The notes: generated by a model not told the origin, from the sequence alone. Shown: positions 25,432-34,346, numbered from the stretch's first letter. The stretch: DNA of 35,804 nucleotides from an uncultured Novosphingobium sp. (GCA_946886075.1 CAMPHR010000033.1:1-35804), one strand, 5' to 3'. Program-made: numbers and translations.

Positions 25432-26757
25432 TCAGCCTAAACGCCGAAGCGCTTCCTCCCTGCCAATCAGCGGCAGGAGTTGCGCCATGTCGGGGCCATG
25501 ATCCAGACCCGTGAGGGCGCGGCGTAGCGGCAGGAACAGCATCTTCCCCTTCCGTCCGGTCTGGTCCTTAAGCGCGGCGGTGAGCGTGGGCCAGATGCCT
25601 GGACCGAACTCAAGGTTGCCGAGAATGTCGCGGGCCGAACCAAGGAAGGCGCGATCCTCCTCCTCCGGTGCTGGCGCTTCAACGGGGCCCGTCACGATCC
25701 GCCACCAATCGGCGGCCTGCGCCACATTCTCCAGATTGGGCCGGATCGCATTCCAGCCTGCTTCATCCATCCCATTTGGAAGCCGGGCAGACACGGCGTC
25801 ATAGGGCAGTAGATGGACGATCTTCTGGTTGAGCGCGGCCAGTTCGGCTTCATCGAAGCGGGCGGGCGCGCGGCCGAAATGAGCGAAGTCGAAGCTTTCC
25901 ACCAGCGGCTCGACATTGGTGAACGGTTCGATCGGCATCGACGTACCGAGGCGGGCAAGCAGGGACAGGACGGCCATGGGCTCCAGCCCGATCTCACGGA
26001 AATGGGCAACGCCAAGCGAGCCAAGGCGCTTGGACAATTTACCCTCACTGCCCGTCAGCAGCGCTTCATGCGCGAAGGAGGGCAGCTGCGCGTCCAAAGC
26101 CGCGAACATCTGGATTTGCGCCGCCGTGTTGGACACATGATCTTCGCCGCGCAGCACATGGGTGATGCCCATGTCCACATCATCGATCACGGAAGGCAGC
26201 ATGTAGAGCCAACTGCCATCAGCCCGGCGAATGACCGGGTCGGACAGCAGCTTGGGGTCGAAGCGCTGCTCGCCCCGGATAAGGTCGGTCCAGACGATCG
26301 GCTGATCATGATCGAGCTTGAAGCGCCAATGGGGCTTGCGGCCTTCGGCTTCATAAGCGGCGATCTGGTCGGCGGTCAGAGACAGCGCGGCGCGGTCATA
26401 GACGGGGGGAAGGCCACGGCCGAGCAGGACCTTGCGGCGCAGCTCCAGTTCCTGTTGCGTTTCATAGGCCGGGTAGACATGGCCCGACGCCTTCAACTGC
26501 TCGAACCGTCTTTCATAAAGGGCGAAGCGATCCGACTGCTTTTCCTCGCTGTCCCAATTGAGACCGAGCCAAGAGAGGTCTGCCCTGATCGCATCCTCAT
26601 ATTCCGGCCGCGAGCGTTCGACGTCTGTGTCATCGAGGCGCAGGAGGAACTTGCCGCCGCTTTTGCGTGCCCACAGCCAGTTGTGGAGCGCGGCGCGGAT
26701 ATTGCCGACATGGAGGTTGCCGGTCGGCGACGGGGCGAAGCGGGTGATGACGGTCAT
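25432..26757 (-). CDS. gltX: Glutamyl-tRNA synthetase
   Basis: GltX charges tRNA(Glu) with glutamate. Many alphaproteobacteria have two GltX types plus GatCAB, and the one here may be either. The 441-residue product begins MTVITRFAPSPTGNLHVGN, with the HIGH-type motif HVGN at 16-19 and KLSKR at 240-244. LDDTDVERSRPEYEDAI and THVLRGEDHVSNT are also conserved. I saw no cysteine in the protein, so the zinc site of some GltX enzymes is absent (YPAYETQQE takes that place). The ATG at 26757 lies four bases after the nadE stop, so it is probably coupled. A frame from 26805 is longer, but its extra residues read through nadE in another frame. Confidence 0.96.
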   Translation of the reverse strand: MTVITRFAPSPTGNLHVGNIRAALHNWLWARKSGGKFLLRLDDTDVERSRPEYEDAIRADLSWLGLNWDSEEKQSDRFALYERRFEQLKASGHVYPAYETQQELELRRKVLLGRGLPPVYDRAALSLTADQIAAYEAEGRKPHWRFKLDHDQPIVWTDLIRGEQRFDPKLLSDPVIRRADGSWLYMLPSVIDDVDMGITHVLRGEDHVSNTAAQIQMFAALDAQLPSFAHEALLTGSEGKLSKRLGSLGVAHFREIGLEPMAVLSLLARLGTSMPIEPFTNVEPLVESFDFAHFGRAPARFDEAELAALNQKIVHLLPYDAVSARLPNGMDEAGWNAIRPNLENVAQAADWWRIVTGPVEAPAPEEEDRAFLGSARDILGNLEFGPGIWPTLTAALKDQTGRKGKMLFLPLRRALTGLDHGPDMAQLLPLIGREEALRRLG

Positions 26758-26761
26758 GAGC

Positions 26762-28417
26762 TTAAAGAGTCCGGAAGGCGTTGGTGATCGGATAACGGCG
26801 ATCACGGCCGAAATTGCGGATGCCGAGCTTTACGCCTGGGGGCGACTGGCGACGCTTATATTCCGCGACATAGAGGAGGCGCTCGATGCGGGCGACGACG
26901 TCCTTGTCAAAGCCGCGCTCGACGAGTTGCTCGACCGACAGTTCCTCCTCCACGAGGCCGTAGAGAATCGGGTCCAGCACCTCATAGGGCGGCAGGCTAT
27001 CCTCATCCTTCTGGTCTTCGCGCAGTTCCGCGCTGGGCGGCTTGGTGATCACGCGGTTGGGCATGACCGGACCGGATGGGCCGAGACCTATCGAGGAGAC
27101 ATTCTCGTTCCGCCAGCGGCTGAGATCGAAGACGGTCGTCTTGTAGGCGTCCTTGAGTACGGAATAGCCGCCCGCCATGTCGCCATAGATGGTGGCGTAG
27201 CCCACTGACATCTCGCTCTTATTGCCGGTGGTCAGCAGCATGTGGCCAAACTTGTTCGACAGGCCCATGAGCGTAACGCCGCGAATGCGGGACTGGAGAT
27301 TTTCTTCGGTAAGGTCACGCTGCCGCCCCGCGAAAGTATCGGCCAGCATCGTATCGAAGGCGGCCATAGCAGGCTCGATCGGGATCGTGGCGTAGCGGAT
27401 GCCAAGCAAGCGGGCGCACTCGACGGCATCGTCCAGGCTGTCCTGGCTGGTGAAGCGCGACGGCATCATGACGCTCCAGACACGTTCTGGGCCTAGGGCA
27501 TCCACGGCCACCGCTGCCGAGAGCGCCGAATCGATGCCGCCGGACAGGCCGAGGACGACGCCGGGGAAACCGTTGCGGTTCACATAGTCGCGCAGGCCGA
27601 GCAGCATCGCATTGTAGATGTCGGCGGGGCGGCTATCGAGTTCGTGGCGCTCGCCGGGGATGCAGACCCACTGGCCCTCCCACTTTTCCCACTGGGTGAG
27701 GACGAGCGCTTCTTCCCAGTCCGGGAGCTGATGGGCGATGCTGCGGTCGGCGCCCATGACGAAGGATGCGCCGTCGAACACCAGCTCGTCCTGCCCGCCG
27801 ACGCGGTTCAGATAGACGAGCGGCAGGCCGGTTTCCCGCACCCGCGTGCCAGCAACCGCGTTGATGCGGCGGTCATCCTTGTCGACTTCGAACGGGCTGC
27901 CATTGGGGCTGATGAGGATTTCCGCGCCCTCCGCCCGGAGATGGGCGGTTACGAAGGGGAACCAGATATCCTCGCAAATCGGTACGCCAATCTTCACGCC
28001 CCTGAAGTGTATCGGCGCGGGCAGCGGGCCGGGGGCGAACAGGCGCTTTTCATCGAACGTGCCGTAGTTGGGCAGCTCGCGCTTTTGGCGGACGGCGGTG
28101 ACGGCGCCGTCTTCGATCAGCGCGACGACGTTGAACAATACGCCTTGGGAGGCGACCACGGTACCCACCAACATGGCCGGGCCTCCATCCGCTGTTGCCT
28201 GCGCCAGTCGATCCAGCTCATGGTTCGCGCGATCGACCAAGGCAGGCTTCAACACCAGGTCTTCGGGCGGGTAGCCGATCAGCTGAAGCTCCGGGAAGAC
28301 GATGAGATCGGCCCCCATCGCACGCGACCGCCATTCGAGCATCGCGTCCGCATTGGCCTTCAGGTCGCCCACGCTCTGTGTCATCTGGGCAAGGGCGATC
28401 ACGAGTTTGTCGGTCAT
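26762..28417 (-). CDS. nadE: Glutamine-dependent NAD+ synthetase
   Basis: NadE makes NAD+ from nicotinic acid adenine dinucleotide, ATP and glutamine. The 551-residue product has two parts. The N-terminal nitrilase-type glutaminase (about 1-270) has triad residues Glu43 in [10 protein letters not shown], Lys112 in [13 protein letters not shown] and Cys148 in PICEDIWFP. The C-terminal ATP pyrophosphatase-type synthetase has [37 protein letters not shown], and [10 protein letters not shown]. The length fits the two-domain form, so it can use glutamine directly. The ATG at 28417 is divergent from prs. The gltX ATG follows the stop by four bases. Confidence 0.97.
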   Translation of the reverse strand: MTDKLVIALAQMTQSVGDLKANADAMLEWRSRAMGADLIVFPELQLIGYPPEDLVLKPALVDRANHELDRLAQATADGGPAMLVGTVVASQGVLFNVVALIEDGAVTAVRQKRELPNYGTFDEKRLFAPGPLPAPIHFRGVKIGVPICEDIWFPFVTAHLRAEGAEILISPNGSPFEVDKDDRRINAVAGTRVRETGLPLVYLNRVGGQDELVFDGASFVMGADRSIAHQLPDWEEALVLTQWEKWEGQWVCIPGERHELDSRPADIYNAMLLGLRDYVNRNGFPGVVLGLSGGIDSALSAAVAVDALGPERVWSVMMPSRFTSQDSLDDAVECARLLGIRYATIPIEPAMAAFDTMLADTFAGRQRDLTEENLQSRIRGVTLMGLSNKFGHMLLTTGNKSEMSVGYATIYGDMAGGYSVLKDAYKTTVFDLSRWRNENVSSIGLGPSGPVMPNRVITKPPSAELREDQKDEDSLPPYEVLDPILYGLVEEELSVEQLVERGFDKDVVARIERLLYVAEYKRRQSPPGVKLGIRNFGRDRRYPITNAFRTL

Positions 28418-28534
28418 GGCCGCGCCCTAGTGCATTTTGCCCGGCTGCGCAAAAGCGCCTTTCCAGTGAAGGCAAGCGCCGCTAAAGGGGCCGCGTTTCG
28501 CGCATCGTCATCCAATCGTCACAGGGGTTTGGCC

Positions 28535-29470
28535 ATGAAACTCATGACCGGCAATTCCAACAAGCCGCTTGCGGCCGCAATTGCAGATTATATCGAGATC
28601 CCCCTGACCGATGCGAGCGTCCGCCGCTTCGCTGACGAGGAAGTTTTCGTGGAAATTCACGAGAATGTCCGGGGTGAGGATGTGTTCGTCATCCAGTCGA
28701 CCGCCTATCCGACGAACGACAACCTGATGGAACTGCTGATCATGATCGATGCGCTGAAGCGCGCGTCGGCCAAGCGAATCACGGCAGTGGTCCCCTATTT
28801 CGGCTATGCACGGCAGGACCGGAAGCCAGGCCCGCGCACGCCGATTTCGGCCAAGCTGGTGGCGAACCTCATCACGACGGCGGGTGCGGATCGCGTGCTT
28901 TCCGTCGATCTGCATGCGGGGCAGATTCAGGGCTTTTTCGACATTCCGACCGACAATCTCTTTGGCGCGCCGGTCATGTCTGCGGATATCCAGGCGCGCT
29001 TTGGCGACCGGAACCTGATGGTCGTGTCGCCCGACGTGGGCGGCGTGGTGCGCGCCCGCGCACTCGCCAAGCGGCTCGACAACGCGCCTCTGGCCATCGT
29101 CGACAAGCGCCGTGAGCGGGCGGGCGAATCGGAAGTGATGAACATCATCGGCGACGTGAAGGGCCGTTTCTGCGTTCTGATCGACGACATCGTCGATTCG
29201 GCGGGCACGCTGTGCAATGCCGCCAGCGCGCTCAAGGCCGCTGGGGCGGAAGAAGTGGTCGCCTATGTAAGCCACGGCGTGCTCTCGGGCGGCGCGGTCG
29301 CGCGCGTCGAGGCGTCAGAGCTCAAGGAACTGGTTATCACCGATTCGATCCAGGGGACCGACGCGGTGTGCAATGCCAAGAGCATTCGCCATCTGCCGAT
29401 CGCGCCGCTGCTGGGCGAAGCGATCAAGCGGATCGCGGACGAAAGCTCGGTGTCTAGCCTGTTCGACTAA
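28535..29470 (+). CDS. prs: Ribose-phosphate pyrophosphokinase
   Basis: Prs makes PRPP from ribose 5-phosphate and ATP, feeding purine, pyrimidine, histidine and NAD synthesis. The 311-residue product begins [20 protein letters not shown] and shows [40 protein letters not shown], the [11 protein letters not shown] block, [17 protein letters not shown] and the PRPP loop [13 protein letters not shown]. These are all present and in order. The ATG at 28535 has AGGGG upstream; a much longer frame from 27644 runs antisense through nadE and is rejected. It is divergent from nadE (117 bases between starts) and converges on a small membrane gene with 30 bases between the two stop codons. Confidence 0.97.
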   Translation: MKLMTGNSNKPLAAAIADYIEIPLTDASVRRFADEEVFVEIHENVRGEDVFVIQSTAYPTNDNLMELLIMIDALKRASAKRITAVVPYFGYARQDRKPGPRTPISAKLVANLITTAGADRVLSVDLHAGQIQGFFDIPTDNLFGAPVMSADIQARFGDRNLMVVSPDVGGVVRARALAKRLDNAPLAIVDKRRERAGESEVMNIIGDVKGRFCVLIDDIVDSAGTLCNAASALKAAGAEEVVAYVSHGVLSGGAVARVEASELKELVITDSIQGTDAVCNAKSIRHLPIAPLLGEAIKRIADESSVSSLFD

Positions 29471-29500
29471 GCGCCAGGAAGTTGCGCCGCGCGACTTCTC

Positions 29501-29737
29501 TCAGGCGCCCGGCAGCAGCACGATGGGCAGGCAGAATAGCAGGATGAGGCCTCCTACAACCCTCTGACCGCGGGAAACGCCCAGCGGCGCGCTCTGCCAG
29601 AGCATCGGGCAGGCGAGCAGCGCGAGCAGCAGGAGCATGTTGGATAGGGCAGCCGATCCACAAATGGGCGCATCCTGCCGCAAGGCGAGCGCGCCCAGCA
29701 AGGCAGCGAAACTCAGGATCCAGCCGATCAGCGCCAC
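29501..29737 (-). CDS. Small hypothetical membrane protein
   Basis: A 78-residue product that is mostly hydrophobic, with three likely membrane helices: ALIGWILSFAALLGALAL at the start, LSNMLLLLALLACPMLW in the middle, and VVGGLILLFCLPIVLLP near the end. I do not recognise a family. The GTG start at 29737 is supported by GGAAGGGG a few bases upstream, which is unusually strong, and by fair spacing. Codon use looks like its neighbours. It is convergent with prs, whose stop is 30 bases away, and lies 49 bases downstream of the VOC gene on the same strand, so it could be a second gene of that unit. The function is unknown. Confidence 0.65.
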   Translation of the reverse strand: MALIGWILSFAALLGALALRQDAPICGSAALSNMLLLLALLACPMLWQSAPLGVSRGQRVVGGLILLFCLPIVLLPGA

Positions 29738-29786
29738 AATTTACCCCTTCCGATATGAAGGCATAAACGGCTGGGGTTGCTGAAGG

Positions 29787-30215
29787 TTAAACGGCGTGCC
29801 TCCAGGGATCATAGGTGCCGAAGCTCCACAGATTGCCTTCCGGATCGAGCGCTTCATAGCCGCGTCCGGGATAACCCTGATTATCATGCGGCTCGTTCAC
29901 CACCACCGCGCCCTGGTTGCGGGCGTGAAGGCAGTGCTCGTCAGCGTCTGGCACCACCACATAGATGCAGGTCGTGACGCCGCCCAAATCGCGCGGTGTG
30001 GTCCAACTGTAGAGCGACTCCGCCTCGCCATCGCGCGCGCTGCCCAGCATGATCATGCCGTTTCCGAACAGAAGTTGTGCATGATGGATGATATGCGGAT
30101 CGGCCTCATCTGCATGACAGGCATGGAGTTCAAAACCGAAGGCGTCTTGCAGGAAGCTTATCGCCGCTGGGGCATCGGCATAGCGCAGGCCGGGGATCAC
30201 GGGGGAGCCGGACAT
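29787..30215 (-). CDS. VOC-superfamily protein (glyoxalase/bleomycin-resistance fold)
   Basis: The 142-residue product has the vicinal oxygen chelate fold of two beta-alpha-beta-beta-beta halves. The first half shows IPGLRYADAPAAISFLQDAF and GFELHACHADEADPHIIHHA. The second shows VTTCIYVVVPDADEHCLHAR, then GRGYEALDPEGNLWSFGTYD with the family's E-x3-P-E-G-N-x-W block. Metal-binding residues would come from His and Glu side chains, but the specific set is not certain. Members include glyoxalases and antibiotic-binding proteins; no substrate can be named. The ATG at 30215 has GAGGGA directly upstream. It is divergent from hisN (77 bases between starts). Confidence 0.85.
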   Translation of the reverse strand: MSGSPVIPGLRYADAPAAISFLQDAFGFELHACHADEADPHIIHHAQLLFGNGMIMLGSARDGEAESLYSWTTPRDLGGVTTCIYVVVPDADEHCLHARNQGAVVVNEPHDNQGYPGRGYEALDPEGNLWSFGTYDPWRHAV

Positions 30216-30292
30216 ATTTTCCCTCCTTCATCAATCAGGGACAGGATTGGCCGAGCCTAGCGCAGCAGGCGCTTTCCGGCTAGGCGGGAGCG

Positions 30293-31078
30293 ATGACGAC
30301 CCGCGACGACCTGACCCTTGCCCACCGCCTCGCCGACGCCGCAGCAGCGGCCATCCGGCCCTTTTTCCGCGCGCGCTACGACATGGAGTTCAAGTCCGAC
30401 AAGTCGCCGGTGACGGAGGCCGATCGTGCAGCCGAAGCCGCGATCCGGTCGATTCTGGAGAAAGAACGCCCGCAGGACGGGATCATCGGCGAAGAATATG
30501 GGGCGACGCGCGAAGAAGCCGAGCGGGTCTGGATTCTCGACCCGATCGACGGCACGCGCAGCTTCATCGCGGGACGGCCGATCTTCGGCACGCTCATCGC
30601 GCTCACCCAGGCGGGATGGCCGACGATCGGCATTATCGACCAGCCGATCGCCCAGGAACGCTGGGCAGGCATGATGGGCCAGCCGACAACCTTCAATGGC
30701 GCGCCTGTGACCACCCGTCGCTGCCGCTCGCTGGAAGAGGCGATTCTCGCGAGCACCGGGCCACAATATTTCCCCGGCTGCACGGGCGAGCATTTCTCGC
30801 GCCTTGCGGGTCAGTGCCGCGACACGGTGTGGGGCGGCGACTGCTATAATTACGGCCTGATCGCTTCGGGACATGTCGATATCGTTGTCGAGGCCGGATT
30901 GAAGCTGCACGACATCGCCGCGCTTGTGCCGGTTGTGGAGGGCGCGGGCGGGCGCATGTGCGATTGGGCAGGCGACCCCATCACGGCAGAGAGCGACGGG
31001 CGCGTCATCGCGCTTGGCGATGCGGCGCGGCTGGACGATGTGCTGGAAGCGCTGGCGGAGGGGCATCACGCCCACTAA
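30293..31078 (+). CDS. hisN: Histidinol-phosphatase, inositol-monophosphatase family
   Basis: HisN removes phosphate from L-histidinol phosphate in histidine synthesis. The 261-residue product is in the IMPase fold, with metal-site Glu in GEEYG (residues 66-70) and WILDPIDGTRSFIAG (Asp83, Asp86). The SFIAGRPIFGTLIAL block and KLHDIAALVPVVEGAGG at the end are more like alphaproteobacterial HisN than SuhB-type IMPases (from memory). Without a test, broader phosphatase activity cannot be excluded. The ATG at 30293 has GGGAG very close upstream. The gene is divergent from the VOC gene. No other his gene is in the window. Confidence 0.85.
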   Translation: MTTRDDLTLAHRLADAAAAAIRPFFRARYDMEFKSDKSPVTEADRAAEAAIRSILEKERPQDGIIGEEYGATREEAERVWILDPIDGTRSFIAGRPIFGTLIALTQAGWPTIGIIDQPIAQERWAGMMGQPTTFNGAPVTTRRCRSLEEAILASTGPQYFPGCTGEHFSRLAGQCRDTVWGGDCYNYGLIASGHVDIVVEAGLKLHDIAALVPVVEGAGGRMCDWAGDPITAESDGRVIALGDAARLDDVLEALAEGHHAH

Positions 31079-31196
31079 TCTTTAGTCGCCAAGCGCCGCC
31101 ACTGCTTGCGCATAGATATCCGCCCTGTCTCGCATCCGTCGCGCAATGGGTGATGTCGCCGGTCTGAATGTCCCAGCGGGTGGCGCCGAAGATCAT
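31005..31196 (-). CDS. Possible small gene behind a strong ribosome site
   Basis: A 63-codon frame beginning MIFGATRWDIQTGDITHCAT and running into the hisN 3' end antisense. The reason to list it is the site AGGAGGG (31204-31210), seven bases before the ATG at 31196, the best Shine-Dalgarno match I noticed in the window. The second half (GRDAPPPALPAHRPAAPHRQ) looks like an antisense read of hisN. In the next frame, the same region ends RRMRDRADIYAQAVAALGD and a stop before hisN is reached, which looks more like a protein end. A frameshifted remnant or a short peptide are both possible. I do not recognise a family. Confidence 0.3.
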   Translation of the reverse strand: MIFGATRWDIQTGDITHCATDARQGGYLCASSGGAWRLKISGRDAPPPALPAHRPAAPHRQAR

Positions 31197-31235
31197 GACG
31201 CGACCCTCCTGATCGAGTTTACGCGCCGCGCGGCC

Positions 31236-33416
31236 CTAGAAAATCCCGAGAAATTTCTTCTTCTGCTTCTTGTCTTCCTTCGCATTCGCCTTGCCCGACT
31301 CTTCTTTTGAGGTGGTACCACGGCCTACGTCATCCCGGGGTTTGCCGCCCTTCGTGCGTTGGGCCGCAGCCGTGGCGCCTGCCAGGACAGGGCCGCAGGC
31401 CGCGCTCTTGGCGTCCCCCACATCGACAAAGGCGAGAACCGACGCGAGCGGCGTCGCCACGATCCCGAGCGCTGCCGCCGCGCCGCCGCGCGCCACAAGT
31501 TCAGGACTGATGACGTTGACGCCCGGCTTGGCGAAATAGCCGGTGATGCCAACCGGAGACTGTCCGGAAAACAGGCTGAACTTCTTGCCATCAGCGCGGA
31601 AGGCAAGGTCAAGGCTCTCGTTGCGGAAGGAGAAGCCGCCCCTGCCGAGCATGACATTCTTCTTCGTATCAATGATGATCGGATCAGCCGCCGCGATGCC
31701 GTTGCGGACGGTGAAGGCGATGAGCCCGCAATTGATCTGCACAGGCTCCTTGAGCTTCTTTTCGAACATCTTCGTGATAAAGGTCCCGACGTCCAGCTCA
31801 GCAAGCTGCACATTGCGCGCCCACATCGTGCCTGCGGGCAGGATGACCGCTATCCGACCATTCGCGGTGCTAAGCGAATCATGCACCGTATTACCTAACC
31901 CCGTCATCTGCGCCCGTGCCTTGATGATGCCGGAGGTGCCCGATTCCTCGACGCCCCACCGGCCTAGCAGCTTGCCCATCGGAGTCGGTGAGAGGCGCAC
32001 ATCATAGCGAGTGCGCACCGGCTGAGCCCGCGCGTTGATCTCTATGTCCGAACTGACATGCCCGCCGGACATGTCGAAGGTGAGTGGCGAGAGCGTCAGC
32101 AAGCTTCGCTCCAGCGCGAGCGTGAGGCCGATATTGGATATAGGCACATTGGGCGCCCTGACCTGACGCACGTCATAGCGGACATTGGCGTCGAAGTTGC
32201 GCAGCGCCTCTACCCTGAGCGGTGCGTCGGGGAGGATGCGGGGCGTGCCGCCGACATTCTCGATCGCGCCGCTGGCGCCCTGCGCTTCCAGCCTTTGGGG
32301 ATTATAGCCGATGAAGGGGCCAACATCGACGATATCGAGAGTGCGAGTGGCAAGGTCAGCCTTCAAGCGCAGGCGATTGTCGGGCAGCGACACGGTCATG
32401 CGGCCGGAAAGGTCGCTGTCGCCAAACCGACCCTTTAGATGGGTGAAGCGCCATTCCCCACCTTCTTTGGTCAGCGCAGAGGTGAAGCGGTAGGTGCGGG
32501 TTTCCGGGATAGCGACACCCAGGAAGTCGAACAGCAGGGCGAGGTTGGGGCCACGGGTGAGGAGCCGCAGGTCGGCCCCTTCAATCTCGGTAGCGCCTGG
32601 CAAGGTGCCGCTGACCTCGAGGATCGTCGGCCCTGACTGGGCGCGCAGCGCGAGACTGTTTTTGCCGCCCGTCACAGTTTCATTGGGCGAGAGCAGGCCG
32701 CCGCTCAGGGTGAAAGGACGGTCCCGCATGGTACCATCGCCTGAGAAGCGGATATCGCTCGAAAAACGCGTGTCCTGCGCCTTCACCGTTTCAAATTTTA
32801 TGTCGGTGGACAGCTGCATCCGCGGGTCGCGGTAGCGCAACGTCGTCCCAGCCAGCAACGCACGGCGGATCAGCGGAAGATCGAGCGGCTCTCCTTTTTT
32901 GTTTGGATCACCGAAGGTCCATGTGTTGCTCTTGCCATCCCGCGACCATTCCAGGTCAGCGGCGGCGTTGCGAAGCTCAAGCCAACGGACACGATATTTG
33001 TCGCCGAAGATCAGGCTGAGCGGCCCAATCCGTGTATCGATCAGGTCAGCATGGAAGAAATGCGGCTGACTTGCCCAGGAGGTGTTGACGATCGACATCC
33101 CCTCTGCGCGAAACTTGATGGTGATCGGCGCGAAATAGAGTTGGAAGTCGCCAGCGACCTTGACCGGACGTTCCAGGCGGCTGGTGAGGAAGCGTTCGAA
33201 CGGATGTTTGAGGAAGCGGCCCTTGGTGATGAACAGGATCAACCACAGCAGAAAAATTAGGCCGACGATATAGGCGACGATGCGCAGCGGCAGCGGAACT
33301 TTCCGCCATTTCTGGCGCGCGGTCGACCAATAATGGCCGACGCCTCCTGCCGCACCGACGGGTGCAGGAGCCGTTTTCGCCGGGGTGCCCGGCCGCAAGG
33401 GATCGGCGTCGGCCAT
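31236..33416 (-). CDS. AsmA family envelope protein
   Basis: A 726-residue protein with a Pro/Ala-rich cytoplasmic head, one membrane helix at about residues 45-63 (IVAYIVGLIFLLWLILFITK) and a long periplasmic part. Blocks include SIVNTSWASQPHFFHADLID near residue 110 and the C-terminal AsmA-like region TPLASVLAFVDVGDAKSAAC. Repeating beta-strand segments along its length fit the AsmA/VPS13-like bridge fold, which carries phospholipids toward the outer membrane in other bacteria. The tail is Lys-rich (AKEDKKQKKKFLGIF). No signal cleavage site is seen. The ATG at 33416 is divergent from rpmI (158 bases between starts). The exact AsmA subfamily (YhjG, TamB, AsmA) cannot be set by eye. Confidence 0.85.
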   Translation of the reverse strand: MADADPLRPGTPAKTAPAPVGAAGGVGHYWSTARQKWRKVPLPLRIVAYIVGLIFLLWLILFITKGRFLKHPFERFLTSRLERPVKVAGDFQLYFAPITIKFRAEGMSIVNTSWASQPHFFHADLIDTRIGPLSLIFGDKYRVRWLELRNAAADLEWSRDGKSNTWTFGDPNKKGEPLDLPLIRRALLAGTTLRYRDPRMQLSTDIKFETVKAQDTRFSSDIRFSGDGTMRDRPFTLSGGLLSPNETVTGGKNSLALRAQSGPTILEVSGTLPGATEIEGADLRLLTRGPNLALLFDFLGVAIPETRTYRFTSALTKEGGEWRFTHLKGRFGDSDLSGRMTVSLPDNRLRLKADLATRTLDIVDVGPFIGYNPQRLEAQGASGAIENVGGTPRILPDAPLRVEALRNFDANVRYDVRQVRAPNVPISNIGLTLALERSLLTLSPLTFDMSGGHVSSDIEINARAQPVRTRYDVRLSPTPMGKLLGRWGVEESGTSGIIKARAQMTGLGNTVHDSLSTANGRIAVILPAGTMWARNVQLAELDVGTFITKMFEKKLKEPVQINCGLIAFTVRNGIAAADPIIIDTKKNVMLGRGGFSFRNESLDLAFRADGKKFSLFSGQSPVGITGYFAKPGVNVISPELVARGGAAAALGIVATPLASVLAFVDVGDAKSAACGPVLAGATAAAQRTKGGKPRDDVGRGTTSKEESGKANAKEDKKQKKKFLGIF

Positions 33417-33457
33417 GGCGCAAGAACGTCCTTCCCCGGTTTTGGGTCCGAATTACC

Positions 33458-33486
33458 TTGCTTTCCGCAGGCTGGCCGACTATGCG
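33458..33486 (+). promoter_or_regulatory. Putative promoter for rpmI-rplT
   Basis: TTGCTT (33458-33463), a 17-base spacer and TATGCG (33481-33486) resemble a housekeeping promoter. It lies about 90 bases before rpmI in the gap divergent from the AsmA gene. The -10 box is a poor match and no start site is known. Confidence 0.3.
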
Positions 33487-33574
33487 CGCCCCTTCGCGAT
33501 ATTCGGAAGGACCGCCCGGCTAACTAGGGCTGCCGTGGCTGTTCGTAATCGTCGCGCTGAAGAAGGAGACGAAA

Positions 33575-33778
33575 ATGCCCAAGCTCAAGACCAAGAGCGG
33601 TGTGAAGAAGCGCTTCAAGTTCACCGCTTCCGGCAAGGTCAAGCACGGCGTCGCTGGCAAGCGTCACCGCCTGATCAGCCACAACGCAAAATATATCCGC
33701 CAGAACCGCGGCACTTCCGTGCTGTCGGATTCGGACGTGGCACACGTGCGCCTCTGGGCGCCCTACGGCCTGAAGTAA
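33575..33778 (+). CDS. rpmI: 50S ribosomal protein L35
   Basis: A 67-residue basic protein, the usual length, beginning [20 protein letters not shown] and then [18 protein letters not shown]. It is a small protein of the large ribosomal subunit. AAGGAG lies seven bases before the ATG. rplT follows 14 bases after the stop, the usual rpmI-rplT pair. In many bacteria infC is just upstream; here the AsmA gene is there instead, on the other strand, so this unit starts with rpmI. No L20 leader motif was recognised. Confidence 0.98.
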   Translation: MPKLKTKSGVKKRFKFTASGKVKHGVAGKRHRLISHNAKYIRQNRGTSVLSDSDVAHVRLWAPYGLK

Positions 33779-33791
33779 GGAGTAGAGGCAC

Positions 33792-34154
33792 ATGGCACGC
33801 GTAAAACGTGGTACGACCACCAAGGCGAAGCATAAGAGGATTTTGGATCAGGCGAAGGGCTATTATGGCCGTCGCAAGAACACGATCCGCATCGCTCGCC
33901 AGGCCGTCGAAAAGGCCGGCCAGTACGCTTATCGCGACCGCAAGGTCAAGAAGCGGACCTTCCGTGGCCTCTGGATCCAGCGCATCAACGCTGGCGTCCG
34001 CGCTGAGGGCCTGACCTATTCGCAGTTCATGCACGGCCTGAAGCTGGCTGGCGTTGACCTCGACCGCAAGGTCCTGGCCGACATCGCGATGCACGAGGGC
34101 GAAGCGTTCAGCGCTATCATCGCCCAGGCAAAGGCTGCGCTGCCCGCGGCCTGA
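33792..34154 (+). CDS. rplT: 50S ribosomal protein L20
   Basis: A 120-residue basic protein beginning [20 protein letters not shown] and [20 protein letters not shown], followed by [20 protein letters not shown] and [20 protein letters not shown]. It is an early-binding 23S rRNA assembly protein; in some bacteria it also represses its own operon. The length and all conserved blocks fit. AAGGAG is found in the 13-base gap after rpmI (near 33777-33782). It ends with a strong terminator about 30 bases later, so pheS, which commonly follows, must have its own promoter. Confidence 0.98.
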   Translation: MARVKRGTTTKAKHKRILDQAKGYYGRRKNTIRIARQAVEKAGQYAYRDRKVKKRTFRGLWIQRINAGVRAEGLTYSQFMHGLKLAGVDLDRKVLADIAMHEGEAFSAIIAQAKAALPAA

Positions 34155-34182
34155 GCATAGAATGGTCGAATGATCGTCCAAG

Positions 34183-34216
34183 GGGCGCCGGGGCAGATGC
34201 TTCCGGCGCCCTTTTT
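34183..34216 (+). terminator. Rho-independent terminator of rpmI-rplT
   Basis: GGGCGCCGG (34183-34191) pairs perfectly with CCGGCGCCC (34203-34211) around an 11-base loop, then TTTTT (34212-34216) and a further T-run after one G. This is a strong intrinsic terminator, 28 bases after the rplT stop. Confidence 0.9.
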
Positions 34217-34243
34217 GTTTTGAATAGTTTCGAACTACCAGCT

Positions 34244-34346
34244 CCGTTCGGGCTGTTCTGATGAGTCACCTGCCTCATCAGAATATCGAAGCCCTGCTTT
34301 CTCTTTGAAGAAATGTGAGGCCCTTCGACAGGCTCAGGGCGAACGG
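34244..34346 (+). repeat. REP doublet, family A (locus 2), with expanded arm
   Basis: The right arm (34320-34346) is identical in reverse complement to the left arm of the doublet at 25322-25348. The left arm starts CCGTTCGGGCTG (34244-34255) and ends TCGAAGCCC (34286-34294), matching the GGGCT-type arm of locus 1. Its six-base middle (AGCTTG) is replaced by 30 bases (34256-34285) holding a perfect ten-base inverted repeat, TTCTGATGAG / CTCATCAGAA. The spacer between arms is 25 bases. The whole element has the orientation opposite to locus 1. It lies between the rplT terminator and the LysE gene. Confidence 0.75.

Noticed and set aside
25813..26787. A 324-codon plus-strand frame opposite gltX
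   Set aside because: It is an antisense shadow; gltX motifs are complete.
27644..28534. An 891-base upstream extension of prs
   Set aside because: It runs antisense through nadE; the prs start at 28535 has a ribosome site and the family N-terminus.
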